Counted from the first letter of the stretch, positions 9,068 through 17,158 are shown. The stretch: DNA of 23,327 nucleotides from UCB3 sp964415605 (GCA_964415605.1 CAYQBA010000061.1:1-23327), one strand, 5' to 3'. The notes: generated by a model from the letters alone, not told the origin. Program-made: numbers and translations.

Positions 9068-9149
9068 GGGTGTAGCCTCCTTCGTCGCGATCGTCGGCAA
9101 CCGCCCGGCTGCCATCGGTGCCGCCCGGGCCATCGGGCGCGGCTTCACC

Positions 9150-9155
9150 ATTGTA
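9150..9155 (-). promoter_or_regulatory. Possible -10 element of the DUF697-like gene
   Basis: The minus strand reads TACAAT about 83 nt upstream of the start codon, a 5/6 match. No convincing -35 is present. Confidence 0.3.
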
Positions 9156-9231
9156 CGCGCAGTGGACCACGCGGGAGTGGCGACGCGGCCTGCAAGCGCC
9201 GTGGCCGGCGGCCGCGCGGCCAGAACGCCCG

Positions 9232-9240
9232 TGCTATACT
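9232..9240 (+). promoter_or_regulatory. Extended -10 promoter of the VOC gene
   Basis: TGCTATACT combines the TGn extension with TATACT (5/6), about 55 nt before the ATG. No TTGACA-like -35 precedes it, as is usual for extended -10 promoters. Confidence 0.5.
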
Positions 9241-9295
9241 GGGCTCCCTCCATTCACCCGCGCCTCACCGGCGCCCCCCTATCGCAGGAGCTTGC

Positions 9296-10075
9296 ATGGC
9301 ACACGTCAACCACGGCCGGTTCGTCTGGCACGACCTCATGAGCACCGCGCCCGATGCCGACCTCGCGTTCCTCAAGACCCTCATCGGCTGGACGGTCGAC
9401 GACCGCGACATGGGCCCGATGGGCACCTACCACATGCTCATGGCCGGCGACGCCGGCGTCGGCGGCGTCGTCGGCATGGGGCCGGAGGAAGAAGGGCTTC
9501 CCCCGCACTGGATCGGCTACGTCGTGGTCTCGGACCTCGACGCCACCCTGGCGGCCGTCGCCGCAGCCGGCGGCAAGGTTGTCGTGCCGGCGTTCGACAT
9601 CGCCGACGTCGGCCGCGCCGCCGTCGTGGTGGATCCCCACGGCGCGGCCTTCTCGCCCCTCGAGCCGGCCACCGCCGACGACATGCTGCCGCAATCGCCG
9701 ATGGGGCCGGGCCGGTTCTGCTGGTGGGAGCTGGTGACCCGCGACCCGGCGGCCGCCCAGGCCTTCTACGGCCAGGTCATCGGCTGGGGCGCGCACGCCA
9801 TCGACATGGGCGGCCGGACGTACTGGCTGTGGACCAACGGCGACGATCCCATGAACCCCGGCGGTTTGATGGCGCACCCGGACGGCGGGTCGGGCCCGGC
9901 CTCCTGGCTCTACTACACGCTGGTAGCCGACGTCGATGCCTCGACCGCGCGGGTGCCCGGGCTCGGCGGGCGCGTGCTGTCCGAGCCGATGGACGTGCCG
10001 GGCCAGGGCCGCATGAGCGTCATCGCGCTCCCCAGCGGCGCGGCGCTGGCGCTGTTCAGGGGGTTGGACGCGTAG
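9296..10075 (+). CDS. Two-domain VOC (glyoxalase/bleomycin-resistance-like) protein
   Basis: The 259-aa protein contains two tandem vicinal-oxygen-chelate modules, about residues 1-122 and 130-259. The first carries FVWHDLMSTAPDADLAFLKTLIGW and VVDPHGAAFSPLE; the second repeats the pattern with FCWWELVTRDPAAAQAFYGQVIGW and SVIALPSGAALALF. Members of this subgroup are often annotated as VOC or hydroxylase-like proteins without a confirmed substrate. The fold binds a metal in many relatives, but I cannot assign its metal ligands with confidence. ATG 9296 is preceded by AGGAG (9286-9290). It is monocistronic, divergent from the DUF697-like gene and convergent with the MFS gene. The substrate is unknown. 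Confidence 0.88.
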   Translation: MAHVNHGRFVWHDLMSTAPDADLAFLKTLIGWTVDDRDMGPMGTYHMLMAGDAGVGGVVGMGPEEEGLPPHWIGYVVVSDLDATLAAVAAAGGKVVVPAFDIADVGRAAVVVDPHGAAFSPLEPATADDMLPQSPMGPGRFCWWELVTRDPAAAQAFYGQVIGWGAHAIDMGGRTYWLWTNGDDPMNPGGLMAHPDGGSGPASWLYYTLVADVDASTARVPGLGGRVLSEPMDVPGQGRMSVIALPSGAALALFRGLDA

Positions 10076-10133
10076 GGACGGGGCGGATGGCTGAGACGGG
10101 CGCCGGCGACGGATGCGTGACACGGGGCGTGCG

Positions 10134-10159
10134 GTGAGGGCCGCCGGGGCCAACCTCAC
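10134..10159. terminator. Weak hairpin between the convergent VOC and MFS genes
   Basis: GTGAGG (10134-10139) pairs with CCTCAC (10154-10159) around a GC-rich interior, overlapping the MFS stop codon. No U-tract is present; support is modest. Confidence 0.25.
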
Positions 10160-11379
10160 GCCCCCACGCGGCTCCCCCGGATGGCCCGGCTCCGCGCCGC
10201 GTACAGCGCCGTCAACCCGTACAGCACGCCCCCGGCGACGTACACCCCGCGCACCGGCAGGTGGTCCGCGCTGAACGCGAAGACCGGGGCCGCGACCAGG
10301 AAAACCAGGTTCGTGCCCATGGCGCGGGCCGCGTAGACCCGCGCGAGCACCCGGCCTTCGGCGTGCGACTGGAGCAGCGCGTCCTGCGCCAGGTCCCGCA
10401 GCGCCATCGGCGGGCCGAACAGGAACGCCACTGCCGTGGCGAAGACCAGCGACGGGCTGAGCGCGTAGGCCAGCGTCAGCCCGCTGTTGAAGAACGCGTT
10501 GACCACGATCGCGTGCCCGGCGCGGCTGGCCAGCCGCCCGGCCGTGGCCGCCGCCAGCATCGCCCCGCACACCAGCCCGGCGAAGTACGCCGACGTCTGC
10601 CAGCCCCACCACATCGCGTCCCCGCCCAGGCCGCGTTCGGTGAACGCCAGCATCAGCGCCGTCGACCAGATCCCGTGTGGCACCCACTCCATGATCTCCA
10701 TGGCTAGGAGCGGGCGGATCAGCGCATGGCCGCGGATGTAGCGCCAACCCTCGAGCGCCGGGCCGAGGAGCCCGGCACTGGCGGGTCCGTGATCCGCCGC
10801 GCCCGGCGCCGGCAGCCGGAGCAGCGTCGACACCCCCGCGGACGCCGCGAAGGTGAGCATGTCGATGAGCACCACTGCCTGGAACCCCAGGTGGAGCACC
10901 AGAAGCCCGCCGCTGGCGTAGCCGACCGCGTAGGCCACCTGGAGCGTCGAGAGCATCAGCCCGTTGGCCGCCACCAGCTGATGGCCCGGCACCACCGTCG
11001 GGATCGCGGCCATGCGCGCCGGGTCGTAGAACGCCTTGGCCGTGGCCAGACCCGCCACCACGGCGTACAGCCCCCATACCGGCACGCTGTCGGCGCGCGC
11101 CAACCCGAAGAGCGCCCCGACCAGGAGCAGCCGCGCCGCGTCCGCGGCGATCATCACGCGCTTGCGCGACGCCCGATCGCCGACGATGCCCGCGGCCGGC
11201 CCCAGGAGGAACGGCGGCAGCCGCGTGGCCACCGTCACCCCGATGGTCTGCAGCGCCGAGCCGGTGCGCGCGAAGACCTCGAACATCACGCCGACCTCGT
11301 ACAGCACGTCGCCGATCGACGAGACGGCGTACGCGGTGAAGAGGAGCGCGAAGTTGCGGTTGTGGAGGGCTTCGAGCAC
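10156..11379 (-). CDS. Major facilitator superfamily exporter (MFS_3/EntS-like)
   Basis: The 407-aa protein is almost entirely hydrophobic, consistent with 12 membrane helices. It opens with LHNRNFALLFTAYAVSSIGD, typical of the MFS_3 group of drug and siderophore exporters. The loop between helices 2 and 3 has GIVGDRASRKRVMIAAD, matching the MFS motif GxxxDRxxRRxxL. GTG 11379 overlaps the previous gene's stop as TAGTG, so translation is probably coupled. The Ala/Gly/Pro-rich C-terminus shows no extra domain. The substrate cannot be predicted. The link with a secreted choice-of-anchor-like protein suggests related envelope function, but this is inference. Confidence 0.9.
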   Translation of the reverse strand: MLEALHNRNFALLFTAYAVSSIGDVLYEVGVMFEVFARTGSALQTIGVTVATRLPPFLLGPAAGIVGDRASRKRVMIAADAARLLLVGALFGLARADSVPVWGLYAVVAGLATAKAFYDPARMAAIPTVVPGHQLVAANGLMLSTLQVAYAVGYASGGLLVLHLGFQAVVLIDMLTFAASAGVSTLLRLPAPGAADHGPASAGLLGPALEGWRYIRGHALIRPLLAMEIMEWVPHGIWSTALMLAFTERGLGGDAMWWGWQTSAYFAGLVCGAMLAAATAGRLASRAGHAIVVNAFFNSGLTLAYALSPSLVFATAVAFLFGPPMALRDLAQDALLQSHAEGRVLARVYAARAMGTNLVFLVAAPVFAFSADHLPVRGVYVAGGVLYGLTALYAARSRAIRGSRVGA

Positions 11380-12383
11380 TACCCCCCGTCCCCCGCCTCC
11401 CGCCGCGCCCACGGCAGGAACACCGCCGCCGGCCCGGCCTCGCCCGGCGGGCCCTTGGCGACCGCTGCGAACGCCAGGCGGATCGTGGCGCTGGCCGTCG
11501 ACGTGTCGTCGCCGAGGAAGACGAAGTCCGGCACGTTGTACGGCCAGCCGAAGACGCCGTAATCGCGCAGCGGGCCGGACAGGATCGTCCCGCCGGCGTG
11601 ACCCAGCGTGTACGCATCGCCCTGGATGCGGAGGTCGTAGGTGACGAGCTCCGCGCCGGCGTCGAACCGCGCGCCCTCGGCGTGGGTGAAGAGGGTGTTG
11701 CTGTTCGGCGGCGGCTCCGCCGGGCCGTCGGCCTGCGCCCACACCTGGTCGCGCCAGAACCCGAGCTCGATGCCCCGCCGGTCCGACGCCAGCGCGATGA
11801 CGCTGAAGCCGGCGCGGTCGCCGACCCCATCGCCGTTCTTGTCGCTGGCGCCGTGCTCCTCTTCCGCGACATGCACGCTGAAGCGGACCGTGAAGCCGGC
11901 GGCGCGGTCGAGCCCGCCGACCAGGCCCGGCTTGGGGAAGTAGCCGGCCATGTCGCTGGTCTGGGTTGACGTCCGCAGCGTGGTCACCCCGTCCGTGAAC
12001 GCCTGGGTCGCCGCGAGCGTGGTGCCGGCCGCCGCGCGCGACAGCAGGAGGAGGCCCTGGGTCTCGGGCAGCCCGGTGCCGCGCGCCCCGTCGTAGAGGA
12101 CGACCAGGGCGGGGGGCGGCGCGGCGGTCGGCGTCATCGGCGGCGGCTCCGTGGGGGCGGGGGACGGCGTCGCCGGGGGCTGGGGTTGATCCACGGCGGC
12201 ACGGGCGACACCGCGCGGCGCGCGGCCAGGGGGGGAGCGGTGGCCGGCGAGATCGAGGGCGGCGGCACCGACCGACAGGCCAAATACGGCCAGCGCGGCC
12301 AGCGCGGCCAGCGCGGCCGGCACGGCCGGCACGGCCCGCACGGTGGCCAGGCGCATGACGCCCAGCGTCCACGATCGGAACAT
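11379..12383 (-). CDS. Secreted choice-of-anchor-Y-like domain protein
   Basis: The 334-aa protein begins with a signal peptide whose hydrophobic core is the repetitive VPAVPAALAALAALAVF. A Pro/Ala/Thr-rich linker with TPSPAPTEPPP and TPTAAPPP follows to about residue 90. The rest (about 93-310) matches what I recall of the choice-of-anchor Y type: a QGLLLLS segment, TDGVTTLRTS, DKNGDGVGDRAGFSVIALASD, GIELGFW, LFTHAEG, LSGPLRDYG and FVFLGDDT. Members are secreted beta-sandwich proteins ending in varied anchors. Here no PEP-CTERM, LPXTG or other anchor is visible, so it may be released or held only by its N-terminus. ATG 12383 has GGAGG upstream. It is coupled to the MFS gene by TAGTG. Confidence 0.75.
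   Translation of the reverse strand: MFRSWTLGVMRLATVRAVPAVPAALAALAALAVFGLSVGAAALDLAGHRSPPGRAPRGVARAAVDQPQPPATPSPAPTEPPPMTPTAAPPPALVVLYDGARGTGLPETQGLLLLSRAAAGTTLAATQAFTDGVTTLRTSTQTSDMAGYFPKPGLVGGLDRAAGFTVRFSVHVAEEEHGASDKNGDGVGDRAGFSVIALASDRRGIELGFWRDQVWAQADGPAEPPPNSNTLFTHAEGARFDAGAELVTYDLRIQGDAYTLGHAGGTILSGPLRDYGVFGWPYNVPDFVFLGDDTSTASATIRLAFAAVAKGPPGEAGPAAVFLPWARREAGDGG
12289..12342 (-). repeat. 9-bp tandem repeat encoding the signal-peptide core
   Basis: Six uninterrupted 9-bp units run on the plus strand: GCCAGCGCG three times, GCCGGCACG twice, then GCCCGCACG. The unit is three codons long, so copy changes keep frame. On the coding strand they give the RAV-PAV-PAA-LAA-LAA-L pattern of the signal-peptide hydrophobic core. 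Confidence 0.85.
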
Positions 12384-12426
12384 GGCGTGGGGCCTCCGTT
12401 CAGTGGGATGGCGATGGTGGTCGCCG

Positions 12427-12432
12427 ATTCTA
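12427..12432 (-). promoter_or_regulatory. Possible -10 of the choice-of-anchor/MFS operon
   Basis: The minus strand reads TAGAAT (5/6) 44 nt before the start codon. The position for a -35 holds CTGGCG, a poor match. Confidence 0.3.
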
Positions 12433-12475
12433 GGCCTGCGATCACGGCCGCGCCAGTTCGGTTTCGCCTGATCTG

Positions 12476-12504
12476 TTGACGCCCTCCGACCGCCCACCTA
12501 TCAT
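12476..12504 (+). promoter_or_regulatory. Promoter of the YceI-like lipoprotein gene
   Basis: TTGACG (12476-12481, 5/6) and TATCAT (12499-12504, 5/6) are separated by exactly 17 bp. The predicted start near 12511 leaves a leader of about 75 nt. Confidence 0.6.
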
Positions 12505-12511
12505 CACTGCT

Positions 12512-12527
12512 CGGCCGGCGCCGGCCG
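12512..12527 (+). promoter_or_regulatory. 16-bp palindrome at the predicted +1 of the YceI-like gene
   Basis: CGGCCGGCGCCGGCCG is perfectly self-complementary and starts at about the predicted transcription start. It could be an operator or a 5'-end hairpin; GC-rich background raises the chance of coincidence. Confidence 0.3.
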
Positions 12528-12585
12528 CCCGTCGTCAATCCGTCCCCACTCGCCACCGATCCAGACCACCCCGGAGAGACCGCGC

Positions 12586-13425
12586 ATGCGACCCTTGCTC
12601 GTTGATGTCACGTTCCGCCGCGCCATGCGCCCGGCGATCGCCGCCGCCACCGCCGCCACCGCCGCCATCGCCGTCTTCGCCGTGGCGGCATGCGGCGGAG
12701 CGACCACCGAGGCTCCGCCCGCCGCCGCCCCCGAGGTGCCCGCCGTGGAAGCGCCGGCCGATGACGCGGCGGCGACCATGCCGGCCGAGGCTCCAGCGGC
12801 CGATGCTGCCGGTGCCACCGCGCCCGCCGCCGATGCGAACACCACGGCCGCCGGGTCCGATACCGGCGCCGGGCCCGCCGCCGGCGGCCCCATCCGCCTC
12901 GTCGTGGCGCCGGACGGGAACGAGGCCCGCTACACCGTCACCGAGCAGCTCGCGCGCCTGTCGTTTCCGAGCGACGCCGTCGGGACCACCCGCGCCATCA
13001 CCGGGCAGATCGTGCTCGGCGCCGACGGCAAGATCGTCAGCAGCGAGTCGAAGTTCGTGGTCGATCTGACCGGCCTGACCAGCGACAGCAACCGGCGCGA
13101 CGGCTTCGTCCAGCGCGAGACGCTGTCGACGGCGACGTTCCCGACCGCCGAGTTCGTGCCGTCCGACGCGCCCGGTCTGCCGTCGCCGCTCCCCACGTCC
13201 GGCGAGGTGACGTTCCAGCTCGTCGGCGACATGACGATCCACGGCACCGCGCGGCCCACCACGTGGGACGTCACGGCGACCGTCAACGGCCAGGAGATCA
13301 CCGGCAGCGCCACCACGCGCTTCACGTTCGGGGACTTCGGCCTCACCATCCCGCAGGTCATGTCGGTCCTGAGCATCGAGGACGACATCCGCCTGCAGTA
13401 CGACTTCCGCCTGATCCCGGAATAG
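12586..13425 (+). CDS. YceI-family lipoprotein
   Basis: The 279-aa protein has a lipoprotein signal: basic start, hydrophobic run, then VAAC with the lipidated Cys at 36. An Ala/Pro/Glu/Asp-rich spacer follows to about residue 100. The C-terminal YceI-like beta-barrel (about 108-279) shows YTVTEQLARL, ESKFVVDLTGLTSD, RETLSTATFPTAEFV, GDMTIHGTARPTTWDVTA and FGDFGLTIPQV. YceI proteins bind long isoprenoid or other lipid-like ligands. ATG 12586 follows GGAGAG (12573-12578) at 7 nt. It has its own promoter and is divergent from the choice-of-anchor gene. Ligand identity is unknown. Confidence 0.9.
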   Translation: MRPLLVDVTFRRAMRPAIAAATAATAAIAVFAVAACGGATTEAPPAAAPEVPAVEAPADDAAATMPAEAPAADAAGATAPAADANTTAAGSDTGAGPAAGGPIRLVVAPDGNEARYTVTEQLARLSFPSDAVGTTRAITGQIVLGADGKIVSSESKFVVDLTGLTSDSNRRDGFVQRETLSTATFPTAEFVPSDAPGLPSPLPTSGEVTFQLVGDMTIHGTARPTTWDVTATVNGQEITGSATTRFTFGDFGLTIPQVMSVLSIEDDIRLQYDFRLIPE

Positions 13426-13439
13426 GCGCGGTCGGCTGG

Positions 13440-13469
13440 TGACGCGGCGGCCATTCGGCCGCCGCGTCA
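13440..13469. terminator. Bidirectional 13-bp hairpin between yceI-like gene and pdxH
   Basis: TGACGCGGCGGCC (13440-13452) pairs perfectly with GGCCGCCGCGTCA (13457-13469) around the tetraloop ATTC. It sits between the converging stop codons at 13425 and 13506. No U-tract. Confidence 0.65.
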
Positions 13470-13505
13470 AGGTGCCGTTGGCCGTGGAGCGCTCCCAGCT
13501 TCAAG

Positions 13506-14174
13506 CTACGGCGCGAGCCGCTCGATCACCCAGCCCCCGGCGCCGGCCCGCCCCGATCTAGGCCCCGCGCCTCCCGTCCACCGGTACCGCAGCCGGTCGT
13601 GCAGCCGGCTGGGCCGGCCCTGCCAGAGCTCGACCACGTCCGGAATCAGGCGGTACCCGCCCCAGTGCGGCGGCCGCGGGACCGCCTGGCCGGCATAGCG
13701 CGCCTCGACCTCCGCTTGCCGCGCCTCGAGCACCGCGCGGTCCGCGATGACCGCGCTCTGCTCCGAGACCCAGGCCCCCAGCGCGTGCTCGCGCGGCCGG
13801 CTGGCGAAGTAGGTGTCCGACGCCGCCGCGTCCAGCCGCCCGACCGCACCCTCGAGGCGCACCTGCCGCTCGAGCGCGTGCCACAAGAACAGCACCGCCG
13901 CGTGCGGGTTGGCCGCCAGCTCGCGGCCCTTGCGGCTGGCGTAGTTCGAGAAGAAGACCAGGCCGCGATCATCGATCCCACGCAGCAGCACCGCCCGCGC
14001 CGACGGCCGGCCGTCCGGCGTGGCCGTGGCCAGGATCATCGCGTTGGGCTCGGTCAGCTCCGCCCGCGTCGCGTCGTCCAACCACGCCCGCAGCTGCGCG
14101 AAGGGGTCGGGGTCGACGTCGGCCTCGCCCAGCGTGGCCTGGGCGTACGTCTTGCGCAGGTCGATCCGGTCCAC
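13506..14174 (-). CDS. pdxH: Pyridoxamine 5'-phosphate oxidase
   Basis: This FMN enzyme oxidises pyridoxamine- or pyridoxine-phosphate to pyridoxal phosphate. The 222-aa length is normal. Visible hallmarks are an N-terminal LRKTYAQATLGEADVDPDPF, the FMN-binding ARAVLLRGIDDRGLVFFSNY with SRKGRELAANP, ALERQVRLEG, SRPREHALGAWVSEQS and the closing GGW-ERLAP. A short Gly/Ala/Arg-rich insertion sits before the last segment. The start is GTG 14174, 13 nt after the tyrS stop, with only a weak ribosome site. It is the last gene of the rocD-aroQ-tyrS-pdxH operon; its product is the cofactor of rocD in the same operon. Confidence 0.95.
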   Translation of the reverse strand: MDRIDLRKTYAQATLGEADVDPDPFAQLRAWLDDATRAELTEPNAMILATATPDGRPSARAVLLRGIDDRGLVFFSNYASRKGRELAANPHAAVLFLWHALERQVRLEGAVGRLDAAASDTYFASRPREHALGAWVSEQSAVIADRAVLEARQAEVEARYAGQAVPRPPHWGGYRLIPDVVELWQGRPSRLHDRLRYRWTGGAGPRSGRAGAGGWVIERLAP

Positions 14175-14187
14175 CGCGGCCCGTCCG

Positions 14188-15420
14188 TCAGCCCTCGACG
14201 ACGAGCCGGTGGTGCTTTTTCTTGCCGGCCCGCAGCACGATGGCGCCCGCCGCCACGTCGGCGCGCGTCAGCCGTGCGTCGGGGTCGTCCACCCGCGCGT
14301 CGTTGACGTACACCCCGCCTTGCTCGATCAACCGGCGCGCCTCGCCGCGCGACCGCGTGAGCCCGGCGTCCGCCACGGCCGCCGCCACCGCCAGGCCCGC
14401 GTCGAGCGCCGCCGCCGCGACCGTCGACGACGGCATCGCCGCCACGTCGCCCCCGCCGCCGAACGCCGCGCGCGCCGCGGCCTCGGCGCGTGCGGCCTCG
14501 GCCTCGCCGTGAGTGATGCGCGTGGCCTCCAGCGCCAGGATGCGCTTGGCCTCGCGCACCTCCGCGCCCGCCAGCCGGCCCAGCCGGTCGATCTCGTCCA
14601 GCGGCAGGAACGTGAAGATCTTGAGCAGGCGGGCGACGTCGGCGTCCTCGCAGTTGACCCAGTACTGGTAGAACCCGTACGGGCTCAGCATGTCCGCCGC
14701 CAGCCAAACCGCGCCGGCCGCCGTCTTGCCCATCTTGGCGCCGCTGGCCGTGGTCAGGAGCGGGTACGTCAGCGCCTGGACCTCCACGCCTGCCACACGC
14801 CGGACCAGATCCACGCCGGCCACGATGTTGCCCCACTGGTCGTCCCCCCCCGTCTGCAGCACGCAGCCGTGGGTTCGATGCAGGTGCAGGAAGTCATAGG
14901 CCTGGAGGATCTGGTAGTTGAACTCGATGAAGCTCAGCCCGCGCTCCAGCCGCAGCTTGTACGCCTCGGCCGCCAGCATCCGGTTGACGCTGAAGTGCCG
15001 CCCGATGTCGCGCAGGAACGGGATGTAGCGGAGATCCAGCAACCAGTCGGCGTTGTTGACGGCCGTCGCGCGCCCGGCGCCGAAGCCGAGGTAGCGGTCG
15101 AGCTGGGCGTGGATGGCGCGGTAGTAGCCGTCGATCGTCGCCTCGTCCAGCATGCCGCGCAGCTCGGTCTTGCCGCTGGGGTCGCCGACCATCGTCGTGC
15201 CGCCGCCGACGACCGCGATCGGGCGGTGGCCGGCCCGCTGCAGGTGCAGCATCGCCATCACCGGCACCAGGTGCCCGACGTGCAGGCTGGCGGCCGTGCA
15301 GTCGAAGCCGTTGTAGAAGACCACCGGGCCGGCGGCCAGCATCCGGCGCACCGCCTCGGCGTCGGTGGCCTGGGCCACGAAGCCGCGCTGGCTGAGGATC
15401 TCGAAGGCGTCGCCGCCCAT
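14188..15420 (-). CDS. tyrS: Tyrosyl-tRNA synthetase
   Basis: This class I synthetase charges tRNA-Tyr. The 410-aa protein has HVGH at residues 47-50 (the HIGH signature), the tyrosine-binding GGDDQWGN at about 191-198, and KMGKT at about 229-233 (the KMSKS signature). A C-terminal S4-type RNA-binding region (about 340-405) contains SRGEARRLIEQGGVYVND. All parts expected of the short bacterial type are present. ATG 15420 lies 6 nt after the aroQ stop, consistent with one transcript. No T-box leader is seen upstream. Confidence 0.97.
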   Translation of the reverse strand: MGGDAFEILSQRGFVAQATDAEAVRRMLAAGPVVFYNGFDCTAASLHVGHLVPVMAMLHLQRAGHRPIAVVGGGTTMVGDPSGKTELRGMLDEATIDGYYRAIHAQLDRYLGFGAGRATAVNNADWLLDLRYIPFLRDIGRHFSVNRMLAAEAYKLRLERGLSFIEFNYQILQAYDFLHLHRTHGCVLQTGGDDQWGNIVAGVDLVRRVAGVEVQALTYPLLTTASGAKMGKTAAGAVWLAADMLSPYGFYQYWVNCEDADVARLLKIFTFLPLDEIDRLGRLAGAEVREAKRILALEATRITHGEAEAARAEAAARAAFGGGGDVAAMPSSTVAAAALDAGLAVAAAVADAGLTRSRGEARRLIEQGGVYVNDARVDDPDARLTRADVAAGAIVLRAGKKKHHRLVVEG

Positions 15421-15426
15421 CGGGGG

Positions 15427-15885
15427 TCAGCGGCCTTCAGCGGGCGCGGGCTCGCGCGGCGTCAGCCGGTCGATCAGCGCCTCGAGCGCCAGCGCGTAGC
15501 CCGCCGCACCCAGCCCGTAGATGCCCCCGACGCACACCGGCGCCAGGACCGACGAATGGCGGAACGCCTCGCGAGCATGGATGTTGGAGAGGTGCACCTC
15601 GATCGCCGGCGGCGATGCCGCCAGCGCGTCGCGCAGCGCGTACGACGTGTGCGCCAGCGCCCCGGGGTTGACGATGATCCCGTCGACCGTCCCGATGGCC
15701 GCGTGCAGCGCTTCGATCAGCGCGCCCTCGTGGTTGGACTGGACGATGTCGAGCGCCACCCCGTGGTGGATCGCCAGCTGCTCGAGGCGGGCGTTGATGT
15801 CCTCGAGCGTCATGCGCCCGTAGACCTCCGCCTCGCGCCGGCCCAGCAGGTTGAGGTTCGGCCCGTGCAGCACCAGGAAGCGCAC
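15427..15885 (-). CDS. aroQ: 3-dehydroquinate dehydratase, type II
   Basis: This enzyme dehydrates 3-dehydroquinate to 3-dehydroshikimate in aromatic amino-acid synthesis. The 152-aa length fits the dodecameric type II family. Key parts are LHGPNLNLLGRRE with catalytic Tyr22 in EVYG, QSNHEGALIEAL, the substrate-binding NPGALAHTSYALRDAL (Asn73), and the EVHLSNIHAREAFRHSS block with His98. The start is GTG 15885, 7 nt after the rocD stop. Pairing with tyrS in one operon groups tyrosine supply with its use. Confidence 0.96.
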   Translation of the reverse strand: MRFLVLHGPNLNLLGRREAEVYGRMTLEDINARLEQLAIHHGVALDIVQSNHEGALIEALHAAIGTVDGIIVNPGALAHTSYALRDALAASPPAIEVHLSNIHAREAFRHSSVLAPVCVGGIYGLGAAGYALALEALIDRLTPREPAPAEGR

Positions 15886-15892
15886 GCCGGCC

Positions 15893-17158
15893 TCAGCCCA
15901 GCTCGCCCAGGACCGCGTGGAGCTGCTCCACCGCCCAGTCCACCTCGTCGGCCGTGATGACCAGCGGCGGCGCGATCCGGATCGTGTGGGTGTGCGTCTC
16001 CTTGCAGAGGAGGCCGCGGGCCATCAGGGCCTCGCAGTAGCGCCGCGCCCCGCCGACCTCGGCGTGCAGCTCGATGCCGATCCACAGGCCGACCTGGCGG
16101 ATCTCCTTGACGGCGGGGTCGGCGAGGCCGCGCAGGTGCTGCCCGAAGCGCACGCCCATGCGCGCCGCGTTCTCGACGAGGTCCTCTTCGATCAAGACCC
16201 GGATGGCCTCGCGCCCCACGGCCGCCCCAAGCGGGTTGCCCCCGAAGGTCGAGCCGTGGTCGCCCGGCCGGAACACCTCCATCAGCTCGTCGTCCGCGAC
16301 GAACGCCGACACCGGGTACATCCCGCCGGAGAGCGCCTTGCCGAGCGTCATCCCGTCCGGCCGGGCGTCCTCGTGGTGGAAGGCGAACATGCAGCCGGTG
16401 CGCCCGAGCCCGGACTGGATCTCGTCGAAGATCAAGAGGATCTCGTGGTCGTCGCAGATCTCGCGGATGCGGCGCATGGTGCCGGCCGGCGGGATGATGA
16501 TGCCCCCTTCGCCCTGGACCGGCTCCATGAGCACGGCCACGGTGTTCGGCGTGATCGCGGCCTGCAGCGCGTCGACGTCGCCGTAAGGGATGACCTTGAA
16601 GCCCGGCGTGAACGGTCCGAAGCCGTCGCGGTACTGCGGCTCGTCGGAGAACGAGACGATGCTGATGGTGCGGCCCGCGAAGTTGCCCTCGAACACGATG
16701 ATCTCGGCCTGCCCGTCCGCGACGCCCTTGACCTTGTAGCCCCACTTGCGGCAGGCCTTGAGGGCTGTCTCGACAGCTTCGGCGCCGGTGTTCATCGGCA
16801 GCACGCGGCTGAAGCCCGTCAGGTCGGCGACTTCCTTGAGGAAGGGGCCGAGCTGGTCGTTGTGGAACGCGCGCGACGTCAGGGCGAGCTTGTGGGCTTG
16901 CTCGGTGAGCACGCGCACCAGGCGAGGGTGGTTGTGGCCCTGGTTGACCGCGCTGTAGGCGGCCAGGCAGTCCAGGTACTTGTTCCCGTCGACGTCCCAC
17001 ACCCAGCAGCCCTGGCCGCGGGTCAACACGACGTCGAGCGGGTGGTAGTTGTGCGCGCCGTAGCGGTGTTCGAGCTCGATGAGGTCGCGCGCGGCCGTCG
17101 ACGGCGTCGACCGCACGGTCGGCGCGAGGCGCGGGACGGGCATGGCCGATCGAAGCAT
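15893..17158 (-). CDS. rocD: Ornithine--oxo-acid transaminase
   Basis: This PLP enzyme transfers the delta-amino group of ornithine to 2-oxoglutarate, giving glutamate semialdehyde. It links arginine breakdown to proline and glutamate. The family is recognised from the start IELEHRYGAHNYHPLDVVL, AAYSAVNQGHNHP, MNTGAEAVETALKACRKW and LIFDEIQSGLGRTG. Lys274 in LGKALSGG is the PLP lysine, and DHGSTFGGNPLG follows. The strong match to the ornithine-specific opening separates it from acetylornithine and GABA aminotransferases. ATG 17158 gives 421 aa; ATG 17143 (416 aa) and GTG 17200 (435 aa) are other possible starts, and no perfect ribosome site decides. First gene of the operon. Confidence 0.92.
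   Translation of the reverse strand: MLRSAMPVPRLAPTVRSTPSTAARDLIELEHRYGAHNYHPLDVVLTRGQGCWVWDVDGNKYLDCLAAYSAVNQGHNHPRLVRVLTEQAHKLALTSRAFHNDQLGPFLKEVADLTGFSRVLPMNTGAEAVETALKACRKWGYKVKGVADGQAEIIVFEGNFAGRTISIVSFSDEPQYRDGFGPFTPGFKVIPYGDVDALQAAITPNTVAVLMEPVQGEGGIIIPPAGTMRRIREICDDHEILLIFDEIQSGLGRTGCMFAFHHEDARPDGMTLGKALSGGMYPVSAFVADDELMEVFRPGDHGSTFGGNPLGAAVGREAIRVLIEEDLVENAARMGVRFGQHLRGLADPAVKEIRQVGLWIGIELHAEVGGARRYCEALMARGLLCKETHTHTIRIAPPLVITADEVDWAVEQLHAVLGELG

Noticed and set aside
12289..12342. CRISPR-like repeat
   Set aside because: The units are 9 bp, contiguous, without spacers and lie inside a coding signal peptide.
14188..15420. T-box control of tyrS
   Set aside because: tyrS starts 6 nt after aroQ, leaving no room for a T-box leader. 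None was seen upstream of rocD either.
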